From Coleofasciculus sp. FACHB-1120 (lineage in GTDB: Bacteria; Cyanobacteriota; Cyanobacteriia; Cyanobacteriales; FACHB-T130), in NCBI RefSeq assembly GCF_014698845.1, contig NZ_JACJTV010000018.1, forward strand, positions 1-64,000: a stretch of 64,000 nt of DNA. The letters are read 5' to 3'. The notes beneath the pieces were generated by a model that was not told the origin of the DNA, made no database searches, and saw only the letters and a list, made by a program, of their open reading frames with translations. Made by a program: the position numbers and the translations under genes. Every line of letters begins with the position of its first letter. The first letter of the stretch is position 1. Below, in pieces: positions 8,090 through 14,949 of the stretch.

Positions 8090-9517
8090 ATGACTGAACA
8101 GATAGGTAGAACCTACCGCATCGAACGCGATTCAATGGGCGATCGCCAAATCTTAGATAACGTTTACTACGGGATTCAGACGCTACGGGCGATTGAAAAT
8201 TTCCCGATTAGCGGAATTAAGCCGTTACCCACTTATATTGATGCTTGCGTGCTGATTAAGAAAGCAGCAGCGATCGCAAATGGGGAACTTGGCTGCATTC
8301 CCCAAGAAATCAGTCAGGTGATTGTCCAGGCGACGGATGAAGTGCTTTCCGGGAAGTTTCGCGATCAGTTTGTCGTGGATGTCTACCAGGCGGGTGCGGG
8401 GACTTCGCACCACATGAATATCAACGAAGTGTTGGCTAATCGGGCGCTGGAACTGCTGGGCGATCAAAAAGGCAATTACAAGCGCGTCAGTCCCAACGAT
8501 CATGTTAATTACGGTCAATCGACGAACGATGTAATTCCCACGGCGATTCGGATTGGGGCGCTGGTGGCGCTGGAGAGGACGCTGTACCCAGCTTTATCCG
8601 ATGCGATCGCTACTTTGGATAACAAGGCTGAGGAATTTCAGGATGTCGTCAAATCTGGAAGAACCCATCTGCAAGACGCCGTACCTGTACGGCTGGGTGA
8701 AAACTTCCGCGCTTGGGGGCAAATTCTCGCAGAACACATGATTCGCATCGAGAGGGCGTCTGAAGATTTAATGGCGCTGGGCTTGGGTGGAAGTGCGGCG
8801 GGAACTGGGTTAAATACTCATCCTCAATATTGCGATCGCGTTGCCCAATTATTATCAGAATTAATCGATCAGCCCTTGCGCCCAGCCCCTCATCTGATGG
8901 CGGCAATGCAGAGTATGGCACCTTTTGTCAGCGTTTCCGGTAGCCTGCGGAACTTAGCGCAGGATTGTGTCAAGATATCCCATGACTTACGGCTGATGGA
9001 TTCGGGGCCAAAAACAGGTTTAAAGGAAATTCAGCTACCGCCAGTACAGCCTGGATCGTCGATTATGCCAGGGAAATATAACCCAGTGATGGCAGAGATG
9101 ACTTCGATGGTGTGTTTTCAGGTAATGGGGTACGATTCGGCAATCGCTTTAGCCGCCCAAGCGGGACAGCTAGAGTTAAATGTGATGATGCCGCTGATTG
9201 CCTATAACTTGATTCACAGTATTGAAATTTTGGGCAATACCTTAAGCGCACTGACGCAGCGTTGTTTGGAGGGAATTACCGCCAACCGCGATCGCTGTCT
9301 TGCCTATGCAGAAGGAAGCCTCGCCCTCGTCACCGCCCTCAATCCCCACATCGGCTATCTCAATGCGGCTGCTGTTGCCAAAGAATCTCTCGAAACTGGC
9401 AAATCCTTGCGGCAAATTGTCCTAGAACGAGGGTTGATGAGTTCCGAAGAACTAGCCAAAGTCTTAGACTTGGAAGAAATGAGTGCGATGTCAGGGGTGC
9501 AGCGTCCGGAGTTGTAG
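8090..9517 (+). CDS. aspA: aspartate ammonia-lyase
   Basis: A 475-residue member of the aspartase/fumarase superfamily that releases ammonia from L-aspartate to give fumarate in the cytoplasm. The superfamily signature is present as GSSIMPGKYNP starting at residue 322, and the conserved substrate-loop context GRTHLQDAVP is at about 195. The N-terminus (RIERDSMGD, YYGIQTLRA, NFPISG) is characteristic of aspartase rather than class II fumarase. The signature has Tyr where most family members have Val, which is minor. A 100-residue unknown gene follows 66 bases downstream on the same strand. A long inverted repeat precedes it. Confidence 0.9.
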   Translation: MTEQIGRTYRIERDSMGDRQILDNVYYGIQTLRAIENFPISGIKPLPTYIDACVLIKKAAAIANGELGCIPQEISQVIVQATDEVLSGKFRDQFVVDVYQAGAGTSHHMNINEVLANRALELLGDQKGNYKRVSPNDHVNYGQSTNDVIPTAIRIGALVALERTLYPALSDAIATLDNKAEEFQDVVKSGRTHLQDAVPVRLGENFRAWGQILAEHMIRIERASEDLMALGLGGSAAGTGLNTHPQYCDRVAQLLSELIDQPLRPAPHLMAAMQSMAPFVSVSGSLRNLAQDCVKISHDLRLMDSGPKTGLKEIQLPPVQPGSSIMPGKYNPVMAEMTSMVCFQVMGYDSAIALAAQAGQLELNVMMPLIAYNLIHSIEILGNTLSALTQRCLEGITANRDRCLAYAEGSLALVTALNPHIGYLNAAAVAKESLETGKSLRQIVLERGLMSSEELAKVLDLEEMSAMSGVQRPEL

Positions 9518-9583
9518 ATACACCAAAATTTGCATCTATCCAAAACTCAAAACTCAAAACTTTCTAACCAGGAGTCTCTTTCA

Positions 9584-9886
9584 ATGCATAGTCATGATGG
9601 TTTGACCCAGTTGACTTTTCACTATATTGATGGGCACACAGAATCTTTTACCGTCTATGAATCAGTAGAGGAAGGCTTAGAAACGAAGCAGGAAATTCGG
9701 CAAGAAATCCGTCGGCTTTTAGATAAATCCTGGTGGATTCTCCACTTACCTGAAGAAACGGTTTTTATTAACACCTCCAATATTGCCAAAGTTGAGGTAA
9801 AGCCCCCGATTCCCCACCTCCAGGGAGAAGATGTCTTCTCGAATGCCCAGCGGGTAACTGCCTTGACTCGTGGCAGCAATCGCTGA
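9584..9886 (+). CDS. conserved cyanobacterial hypothetical protein, 100 residues
   Basis: I do not recognise a named family. The start at 9584 is chosen because a good ribosome site (CAGGAG) lies 8-9 bases upstream; the longer frame from 9530 begins in simple AAACTC repeats and is unlikely. The protein begins MHSHDGLTQLTFHYIDGH, is soluble and acidic, and contains a Trp-Trp pair (KSWWILHLPEE) followed by a proline-rich tail. It is probably co-transcribed with aspA, whose stop is 66 bases upstream. Predicted to be cytoplasmic; no function can be offered. Confidence 0.75.
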   Translation: MHSHDGLTQLTFHYIDGHTESFTVYESVEEGLETKQEIRQEIRRLLDKSWWILHLPEETVFINTSNIAKVEVKPPIPHLQGEDVFSNAQRVTALTRGSNR

Positions 9887-9907
9887 GAATTTGAGGTTTT
9901 AGATTAG

Positions 9908-9948
9908 GAATTGCCAGGTCTTCATAGAGAATTGGAGACTGGCAATTC
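9908..9948. terminator. possible terminator hairpin after the aspA unit
   Basis: GAATTGCCAG (9908-9917) pairs perfectly with CTGGCAATTC (9939-9948) around a 21-base loop, 22 bases after the preceding stop. It is followed by only a weak T-rich tract, so it may be a terminator or an RNA-stabilising hairpin. Confidence 0.5.
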
Positions 9949-10007
9949 TCGCTTTAATTGATTCAAAATTCTTGTCTTGACTCAATCCTTAATCCCAAAT
10001 ATAGAAT

Positions 10008-10970
10008 ATGAAACCTTCCGTTAGTTTAATTCGTGCGAATTCCTACAATCGGCAATTATTGCGAGAATCGGTGGAAAGTTTGCTGGAACCGTTGGGAGGA
10101 ATCAAAGCTTTTGTCAAAGCAGGCGATCGCGTTCTCCTTAAGCCCAATTTACTCACTGGTGGGCATCCGAGTAAAGAATGCGTCACCCGTCCCGAACTGG
10201 TTCACTGTGTTGCCAAACTGGTACAAGAAGCCGGTGGAAAGCCTTTCCTGGGAGACAGTCCCGCGTTTGGCAGCGCGATGGGTGTGGCAAAGGCAAATGG
10301 TTATCTTCCCCTCATGGAAGAACTCAATTTGCCGCTAGTGGAATTTACAGGGAAGCGTTACGAAACCGTTAGCGAAGGGTTCAACCATCTGTTGTTGTGC
10401 AAAGAAGCAATGGATGCAGATGTAGTAATCAACCTGCCTAAACTGAAATCCCACTGTCAGCTAACGATGACAATGGGGGTCAAAAACTTATTCGGTTGCG
10501 TACCGGGAAAAATGAAAGCCTGGTGGCACATGGAAGCGGGGAAAGATAGTGCCCGATTTGGGGAAATGTTAGTAGAAACTGCAAGGGCAATTAATCCTAC
10601 CCTAACGATTTTAGATGCAATTATCGGGCATGAAGGGAACGGCCCTAGCGGTGGCGAACCTCGCTTCCTAGGAATTTTAGCGGCATCGGCTGATGTATTT
10701 GCCCTGGATCGGGCGATTGTGGAAATTCTCAATGTAGATCCTCTCAACGTCCCTACTATGGCGGCTTCGATGAGGTTAGGACTATGCACAAATGTGGAGG
10801 AAATTGACTTTCCCCAACTGCATCCGGATGATCTAAAGGTGCTGGATTGGCAACTTCCTACTAACATGATGCCTATCGACTTTGCAATGCCTCGCGTGAT
10901 TAAGTCTACGTTTAGGCATCTTTATATCCGGTTTATCAAGGAACCGATGAATGCTTACGCAGGACGGTAA
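10008..10970 (+). CDS. DUF362 domain-containing protein
   Basis: A 320-residue protein of the DUF362 family. Recognisable family segments are the N-terminal GDRVLLKPNLLTG, the glycine-rich FLGDSPAFGS, NLPKLKSHCQ, GVKNLFGCVPG and GHEGNGPSGG. Many relatives carry a ferredoxin-type iron-sulfur region, but no four-cysteine 4Fe-4S motif is seen here, so this is the cofactor-free short form. The start at ATG 10008 begins MKPSVSLIRANSYN. It is soluble with no signal peptide. The biochemical role of this short form is not established. It stands alone, followed by the candidate small RNA unit. Confidence 0.85.
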   Translation: MKPSVSLIRANSYNRQLLRESVESLLEPLGGIKAFVKAGDRVLLKPNLLTGGHPSKECVTRPELVHCVAKLVQEAGGKPFLGDSPAFGSAMGVAKANGYLPLMEELNLPLVEFTGKRYETVSEGFNHLLLCKEAMDADVVINLPKLKSHCQLTMTMGVKNLFGCVPGKMKAWWHMEAGKDSARFGEMLVETARAINPTLTILDAIIGHEGNGPSGGEPRFLGILAASADVFALDRAIVEILNVDPLNVPTMAASMRLGLCTNVEEIDFPQLHPDDLKVLDWQLPTNMMPIDFAMPRVIKSTFRHLYIRFIKEPMNAYAGR

Positions 10971-11051
10971 GAGTTTATCGATAAAAAAACTTGGTTTTTA
11001 TCAAAACTGGGTTTGGAAAGCTATCAAATAAACAACTTTGAGGCAGATTCG

Positions 11052-11094
11052 GTAAATTCTGTTACAGTAGGATACAAAATCATCAGCGTAATCT
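11052..11094 (+). promoter_or_regulatory. NtcA-activated type promoter
   Basis: The palindromic NtcA consensus GTA-N8-TAC occurs at 11052-11065 (GTAAATTCTGTTAC). It is followed after 23 bases by a -10 box of the TAN3T form (TAATCT, 11089-11094), which is the published architecture of NtcA-activated promoters. Transcription would start near 11101. There is no protein-coding start downstream, only a short stretch ending in a strong terminator. Confidence 0.7.
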
Positions 11095-11100
11095 ATTATC

Positions 11101-11155
11101 TACCCTCCGATTGCTTAGGAAGACCGCCCTGACTCATGCTAGAGGCGGTTTTTTT
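11101..11155 (+). ncRNA. nsiR4: candidate NtcA-dependent small RNA, probably NsiR4
   Basis: From the predicted start near 11101 to the end of the T-run at 11155 is about 55 bases with no open frame. The 5' part is C/T-rich (CCCTCCGATTGC) and the 3' part is an intrinsic terminator hairpin. An NtcA box with a correctly spaced -10 lies directly upstream. This layout (NtcA promoter, short RNA, terminator with ACCGCC/GGCGGT stem) matches what I recall of NsiR4, the nitrogen-stress RNA that represses the glutamine synthetase inactivating factor IF7. The architecture is seen directly; the name is from memory of the family and should be treated as probable. The 5' end is estimated. Confidence 0.6.
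11123..11155 (+). terminator. intrinsic terminator of the candidate small RNA
   Basis: ACCGCC (11123-11128) pairs with GGCGGT (11144-11149) around a 15-base loop and runs straight into seven T residues (11149-11155). No gene stop lies close upstream: the DUF362 stop is 150 bases away. Confidence 0.85.
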
Positions 11156-11234
11156 CTGTCTGCCAAATGATGGAGTGTTAGCAGCGCTGCGCGGACGGTA
11201 TATTTTTAAAAACGAGTCTGATGTGTTTTCTAGA

Positions 11235-11480
11235 TTAAAGATCGAAATAACGCCGGAACCGAGGATCTAAATGGTTGGTTTTGCGCTGGTTACAGGGGAG
11301 ACAGAGGGTTTGTAGGTTGCTAATGTCATTGGAACCGCCACGAGAGAGCGGTATGATGTGGTCAATCGTGAGGTTTGCTTCTAGTGCCGTTTTGCCGCAA
11401 CTTTGGCACTGACAGCGATCGCGCTGGAATACATACTTCCTCACTTCTGGCGGGATGCGAATTCTGGGCGTTTTAGTCAT
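11235..11480 (-). CDS. HNH endonuclease family protein
   Basis: An 81-residue HNH protein. The metal and active-site motif is clear: CQSCG near the centre, DHIIPLSRGG with the catalytic His, N-x-x-N in SNDISNLQTLC, and a second Cys pair LCLPCN, forming the zinc-ribbon-supported HNH fold. The ATG at 11480 (MTKTPRIRIPPEVR) is preferred to the upstream start at 11507 because RIRIPPEVRKYVFQRD is the usual start region of this small family. It is likely a DNA or RNA nicking enzyme, but free-standing short HNH proteins are common in cyanobacteria and their substrates are mostly unknown. It is divergent from the next gene, 33 bases away. Confidence 0.85.
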   Translation of the reverse strand: MTKTPRIRIPPEVRKYVFQRDRCQCQSCGKTALEANLTIDHIIPLSRGGSNDISNLQTLCLPCNQRKTNHLDPRFRRYFDL

Positions 11481-11513
11481 AAAATGCTCTTGTAAACACG
11501 ATCCCACGCTGCA

Positions 11514-11807
11514 ATGACTTCAGAGAATCAAACAACTACAGGCGCTGATGCGATTGATGTAGCGATCGCGCAGGGAATTGATTTTGACGGTTCCCCAATT
11601 CCGACACCCAAACTAGAATTATACACAAAAGTAATGGGGCTGGAAGCTGGACGGCAGCGCAGCGGTGTATCCAATACTATGCGTTCTAGAATTGTTCGCA
11701 TCGGCGCTAAGCATATTTCCCAAGAAGAACTCAACCAGATGTTGCTTGATGCCGACTTTGCACCACTGAAAGATAAAGAAATTGCTTTTTACTATAGCGG
11801 AAAGTAG
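11514..11807 (+). CDS. conserved hypothetical protein, 97 residues
   Basis: I do not recognise the family by name. The protein starts MTSENQTTTGADAID and has a soluble N-terminal segment mentioning PTPKLELYTKVMGLE. A basic patch follows (GRQRSGVSNTMRSRIVRIG), then an acidic C-terminal helix (SQEELNQMLLDADFAPLKDKEIAFYY). The composition and the conserved-looking blocks suggest a real small cyanobacterial protein, perhaps nucleic-acid or protein binding. It is divergent from the HNH gene with only 33 bases between starts and is followed by a strong terminator, so it is a single-gene unit. Confidence 0.75.
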   Translation: MTSENQTTTGADAIDVAIAQGIDFDGSPIPTPKLELYTKVMGLEAGRQRSGVSNTMRSRIVRIGAKHISQEELNQMLLDADFAPLKDKEIAFYYSGK

Positions 11808-11825
11808 TCTTAGTAATTTTAAACT

Positions 11826-11860
11826 TCCCCTAGATTAATGAAACTCTAGGGGATTTTTTT
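11826..11860 (+). terminator. intrinsic terminator
   Basis: TCCCCTAGA (11826-11834) pairs with TCTAGGGGA (11845-11853), followed by seven T residues. It lies 18 bases after the stop at 11807 and probably serves both this gene and, from the other side, the convergent KGK gene. Confidence 0.9.
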
Positions 11861-11867
11861 ATAAATT

Positions 11868-12293
11868 TTATTGCTTATTTTCTTGGTGTCTTATCTTACG
11901 GATCTCATCGAGTGGTGACCCGGTTTGGAGTATTTCTGATTCATCACTTGCTGGTTCTTCTGAAATTTCTGGCTCATCAGCTATAAACTCTACAGTGAGT
12001 TTCAGCTTAATTTTTCCTTTTTGCCAGCCCTTCGCACCAATTCTTAGAATTTCACAATCTTTACCTTCTTGAAACCACTTCCTATTAGCCTTATATGCGG
12101 CACCTCTATTGGGAACTTCATACATATGTGCATCTGTTATTCCATAGGCTTCTAGCGATTCAATTATTGCCTCTGCTACTTTTTCTATTGACGATGCGAA
12201 TCCAGGCTTTACTTTACCAATTTTGTAAAGTCCAGACCCGAATGATATAACATCATTGTCGTCGCAATTTTCCAGATAAGAGTCATATTCCAT
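11868..12293 (-). CDS. KGK domain protein
   Basis: A 141-residue protein ending in the KGK-domain signature GWQKGKIKLKLTVEF followed by the acidic DEPE tail, a family found mainly in cyanobacteria and of unknown biochemical function. The N-terminus MEYDSYLENCDDNDVISFGSG also fits the family. The segment between contains a helical region (EKVAEAIIESLEAYG) and a basic patch. The C-terminal 30 residues are low-complexity and acidic. There is no signal peptide. Expression is monocistronic on the minus strand, converging with the preceding gene. Confidence 0.75.
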   Translation of the reverse strand: MEYDSYLENCDDNDVISFGSGLYKIGKVKPGFASSIEKVAEAIIESLEAYGITDAHMYEVPNRGAAYKANRKWFQEGKDCEILRIGAKGWQKGKIKLKLTVEFIADEPEISEEPASDESEILQTGSPLDEIRKIRHQENKQ

Positions 12294-12625
12294 GTCACTT
12301 TCTATCCTTGGAATGTTATTATGAATAATTTTACAGTTTGCCTTCCCCTATCCTGCCTTGATCAAGTTGAATACAGGATAGCCCTCTTCTGTCACTCTCC
12401 GAAAACATTTGCCATTTCTGAACTCTAGAGCCTTTGTATACGAAGCGATCGCTAGGTTTTTTCTAACAACAAATACAGCTACCAACTTTTTCTAATAGGA
12501 TAGCTTGTATTGATTGACTGATAAGGCTTCTGGAGATTGCCTTCCCGGAGAGTGACAGAAGAGGGATAGGGGGAAGGCAGTTGCCGAAGCACCTGCAAAC
12601 TGTTGGCAAATTAGTAATAATAACT
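12294..12625. other. non-coding stretch dominated by a nested inverted repeat
   Basis: No gene is supported; the 63-residue minus-strand frame here has no family resemblance and overlaps the repeat arms. The main content is the 12340-12578 inverted repeat listed separately. Confidence 0.55.
12340..12578. repeat. long inverted repeat, possible MITE
   Basis: CCCTCTTCTGTCACTCTCCG at 12382-12401 is the exact reverse complement of 12546-12565. An outer pair, GCCTTCCCCTATCC at 12340-12353 against GGATAGGGGGAAGGC at 12564-12578, matches with one extra G. The two left-arm blocks are separated by 28 bases that the right arm lacks; with their borders these bases form a nested hairpin (CTATCCTG / CAGGATAG). 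The interior has no coding frame. It could be a miniature transposable element or a large RNA hairpin; no target duplication was found. Confidence 0.6.
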
Positions 12626-13204
12626 CTAAAACTTCGTTCCATCCAAGTCTGCACCAGCTAGGTCTATACCGCTTAAAATTGCACCAATCAAGGTTGCTCC
12701 ACTAAGGTTCGCACTACTGAAATCTGCTCGATTAAGGTCTGCACTGCTTAGGTTTGCTTTACTTAGGTTTGCATTACTTAAATCTGCTTGGCTAAGAACC
12801 GATCCGCTCAAATTAGCCTTACTCATATCTGCTCCATTAAGCTCAGCTTTTGTTAGATTTGCACCGTTGAGAATTGCTTTACTCAAATTTGCATTATCTA
12901 GATGTGCCTCGCTTAGATTAGCCCCAGATAAGTCGGCTCCACTCAAGTTAGCACCACCTAAATTCGCACCCTTTAAATTTGCATGGCTGAGTTTTGCCTT
13001 ACTTAAATCCGCATAATTTAAATCTGCTTCACTAAGATTAGCTCCGTTCATATTTGCCCAACTAAGATTAGCTGAAGCCAAGTTAGAATTAGCAAAATTA
13101 ATTTCAGTTAAATCAATTTTACTGAAGTCTGCATCACTTAAATCTTTGGAGCTAAAATCTCTTTGTCCTGAATTGTACTTTTTTTTAACTTCATCAGCTT
13201 CCAT
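12626..13204 (-). CDS. pentapeptide repeat protein
   Basis: A 192-residue protein. After about 30 residues (MEADEVKKKYNSGQRDFSSK) almost all of it is consecutive A(N/D)LxxA-type pentapeptides, roughly 30 units, with the centre residue usually Leu and once Met. Such arrays fold as a right-handed quadrilateral beta-helix. There is no signal peptide, so it is predicted cytoplasmic. Cyanobacteria encode many of these and for most no partner is known; the DNA-gyrase mimic role of the Qnr subgroup should not be assumed. The repeat structure is visible in the DNA as a 15-base periodicity, which makes unit number prone to change. Confidence 0.88.
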   Translation of the reverse strand: MEADEVKKKYNSGQRDFSSKDLSDADFSKIDLTEINFANSNLASANLSWANMNGANLSEADLNYADLSKAKLSHANLKGANLGGANLSGADLSGANLSEAHLDNANLSKAILNGANLTKAELNGADMSKANLSGSVLSQADLSNANLSKANLSSADLNRADFSSANLSGATLIGAILSGIDLAGADLDGTKF

Positions 13205-13272
13205 ATCATTCTCTCTTCTTAGTAGTACATAATTTTACTGTTATCTCTTTCTCAGGCTCCAGTGTGGAAAAC

Positions 13273-13350
13273 TCCAGCCTCTCGCTCAGCTTGGACTGGA
13301 GGCTGGAACCTCCTAAATTGTTCCCAGGCTCAAGCTGGGAACAATTTAGG
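13273..13350. repeat. tandem perfect hairpins (dispersed palindromic repeat)
   Basis: There are two hairpins. TCCAGCCTC (13273-13281) pairs with GAGGCTGGA (13299-13307). CCTAAATTGTTCCCAG (13312-13327) pairs perfectly over 16 bases with 13335-13350 around the loop GCTCAAG. They lie between two minus-strand genes, 26 bases past the downstream gene's stop. The second could terminate or stabilise transcripts of the 13376-13768 gene. Similar CCCAGG...CTGGG repeats are dispersed in many cyanobacterial genomes. Confidence 0.75.
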
Positions 13351-13375
13351 TTGACAGGTATCAGATAGGGTCATT

Positions 13376-13768
13376 TTAACCTAGCTCGAATTCTTCTGGC
13401 TCACGTAGAGGTGTAAAATCAGCAATGACAGGCAGTTGACGAGCGTACAATCCTATTGCCTGCAAACAACTGTTGATACTTTTAACCGCAGAGTTATAAG
13501 CAGAATTTTTTTGCTCAACTGTACTTTTTCGCCGACGATTATTAGCAATTTTATCCTCAACTTCTTGTTCTAGTGTTTGCTCTAAATAAGCACGAGCTTG
13601 AGTGTAATGCTGCAACATTTCATCAGCTTTATGGGCTGCCATTGTCAATAAATTAGTCGTAAAAATTTGATTAACGGTTACCGGAAAACCGATACTAATT
13701 GCAGCCTTCACTTTTGGCTCAAAAGCTAACTTCAACAACTGACGAATTGCAGGTTCTGCTGCTACCAT
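13376..13768 (-). CDS. hypothetical protein, 130 residues, helical
   Basis: I do not recognise a family. The protein is soluble and largely helical, with a charged segment rich in Glu, Arg and Lys in the middle (EQTLEQEVEDKIANNRRRK) that could form a short coiled coil, and an acidic C-terminus. It begins MVAAEPAIRQLLK at an ATG. Neighbours on the same strand are a pentapeptide repeat gene downstream and an RmlD-like reductase upstream, which gives no clear functional link. Coding status is supported mainly by length and by the absence of a better frame in this stretch. Confidence 0.6.
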   Translation of the reverse strand: MVAAEPAIRQLLKLAFEPKVKAAISIGFPVTVNQIFTTNLLTMAAHKADEMLQHYTQARAYLEQTLEQEVEDKIANNRRRKSTVEQKNSAYNSAVKSINSCLQAIGLYARQLPVIADFTPLREPEEFELG

Positions 13769-13837
13769 ACTTTACAATCGTAGCTTTGGGAAGTTCGCAA
13801 CAACGTTTGCCGGAATTGATAGATTGAGAACGTAACC

Positions 13838-14701
13838 CTACAATGCCGCTAATTCTTTTCGCATAGATAAAGGCGAATATCCTAATTCAAAAGCTTTTGA
13901 ACTATCTAAAGACACATCCGCTGGTCTTGGCGCAGCCATTTTTACATCTTCTTGTCGGCAAGATTTAAGCCCAGCTCCGGGAAGTTGCAGCACTTCAACT
14001 AATAATCGTCCAAACTCATAGCGCGATATCCGCTCTTTTCCGCCCAAATGGATGCGTCCGTTTACTTTTTCTAATGCTAATAAAAGTCCTCGTGCTGCCG
14101 TTGTTCCGCTAACTGGCGTTCGGAATTCATCGATGAATAAACTTAGCTCTTTTTCCTCTCTCAATATTTGGATAAAGGGCTGCATGAAACTTGTAGCCGT
14201 AGGCGTTGCCATCCCAAACATTAAAGGCATTCGGCAAACAGCGGTCATAGGATAACGCTCCAACATCCCTTCCTCCGCCATCACTTTTTGCTCTCCATAA
14301 ACATTGACAGGAGACACGGGATCTGTTTCCCGATAGGGAGGGTTTAAACCATCGAAAACTAAATCAGTTGAAGTGAAAACGCAAGGAATCGAAGCATCCG
14401 CACACAGCCCAGCAATATTACCTGATGCAGTAACATTTATGGGGAAAGATTCATCAGGATATTTCTGGCAAAAATTAGGTTGCGATCGCGCGGCGGTATG
14501 AATCACTCCATCTGGCTGAATTTCTTGGAACAGATGCTTGAGTTCCTGAAAATCTTTTAAGTCAACTTTCAGCAAATTTACGCCAGGAATCGCTAGAGAA
14601 TGAGAAAAATAAGTTCCATAAACGTCCCATTCTTGTTGTGCTAACTGGCAAAGATGCCATCCTAAAAAACCGCTGGCACCTGTAACTAAGAGTTTTTTCA
14701 T
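13838..14701 (-). CDS. NAD(P)-dependent sugar-nucleotide reductase, RmlD-like
   Basis: A 287-residue extended short-chain dehydrogenase of the RmlD substrate-binding type (dTDP-4-dehydrorhamnose reductase-like). The dinucleotide-binding glycines are G8-A-S-G11-F-L-G14. The catalytic Tyr-x3-Lys is seen in VYGEQK, and the conserved FDGLNPPYRETDPVSPVN matches the RmlD substrate loop. RmlD itself makes dTDP-rhamnose, but no rmlA, rmlB or rmlC lies nearby, so the real substrate is uncertain; relatives act on other nucleotide sugars or are dTDP-independent. No signal peptide or membrane segment is present. The ATG at 14701 gives a normal N-terminal beta strand. Confidence 0.85.
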   Translation of the reverse strand: MKKLLVTGASGFLGWHLCQLAQQEWDVYGTYFSHSLAIPGVNLLKVDLKDFQELKHLFQEIQPDGVIHTAARSQPNFCQKYPDESFPINVTASGNIAGLCADASIPCVFTSTDLVFDGLNPPYRETDPVSPVNVYGEQKVMAEEGMLERYPMTAVCRMPLMFGMATPTATSFMQPFIQILREEKELSLFIDEFRTPVSGTTAARGLLLALEKVNGRIHLGGKERISRYEFGRLLVEVLQLPGAGLKSCRQEDVKMAAPRPADVSLDSSKAFELGYSPLSMRKELAAL

Positions 14702-14949
14702 CAGAAATTCCCCAAACCTCTCAGATAAGCCCGCAGACTTCAGCTAGGGGCTAAGTAAACTAATCCTGCCGCCGCTGGCGAAAATCTCCTGAAGCTGTAA
14801 CAGCAGCCAAAGTCCGCCAAAGCTGCACCTTTGAGAGTGACGGCTGCTAACTCAAAACAAAAGTATCGTAACTCATCCCTTAAGATACTAAGGGCAGTTT
14901 TGTAGAACCTGACCCTAAGTGTATCGTTCATCACTTGTGAGTACGCGCT

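Noticed and set aside
12463-12654. 63-residue minus-strand frame before the pentapeptide gene
   Set aside because: It overlaps the arm of an inverted repeat and the end of the pentapeptide gene and has no recognisable family content.
12626-13204. periodic repeats in the pentapeptide gene considered as a CRISPR-like array
   Set aside because: The 15-base periodicity is in frame and encodes pentapeptides; there are no unique spacers.
14921-14945. CGTTCATCACTTG, considered as part of a glutamine riboswitch
   Set aside because: The rest of the glnA-motif core (ACGGAAGTAGG-type segment) is absent.
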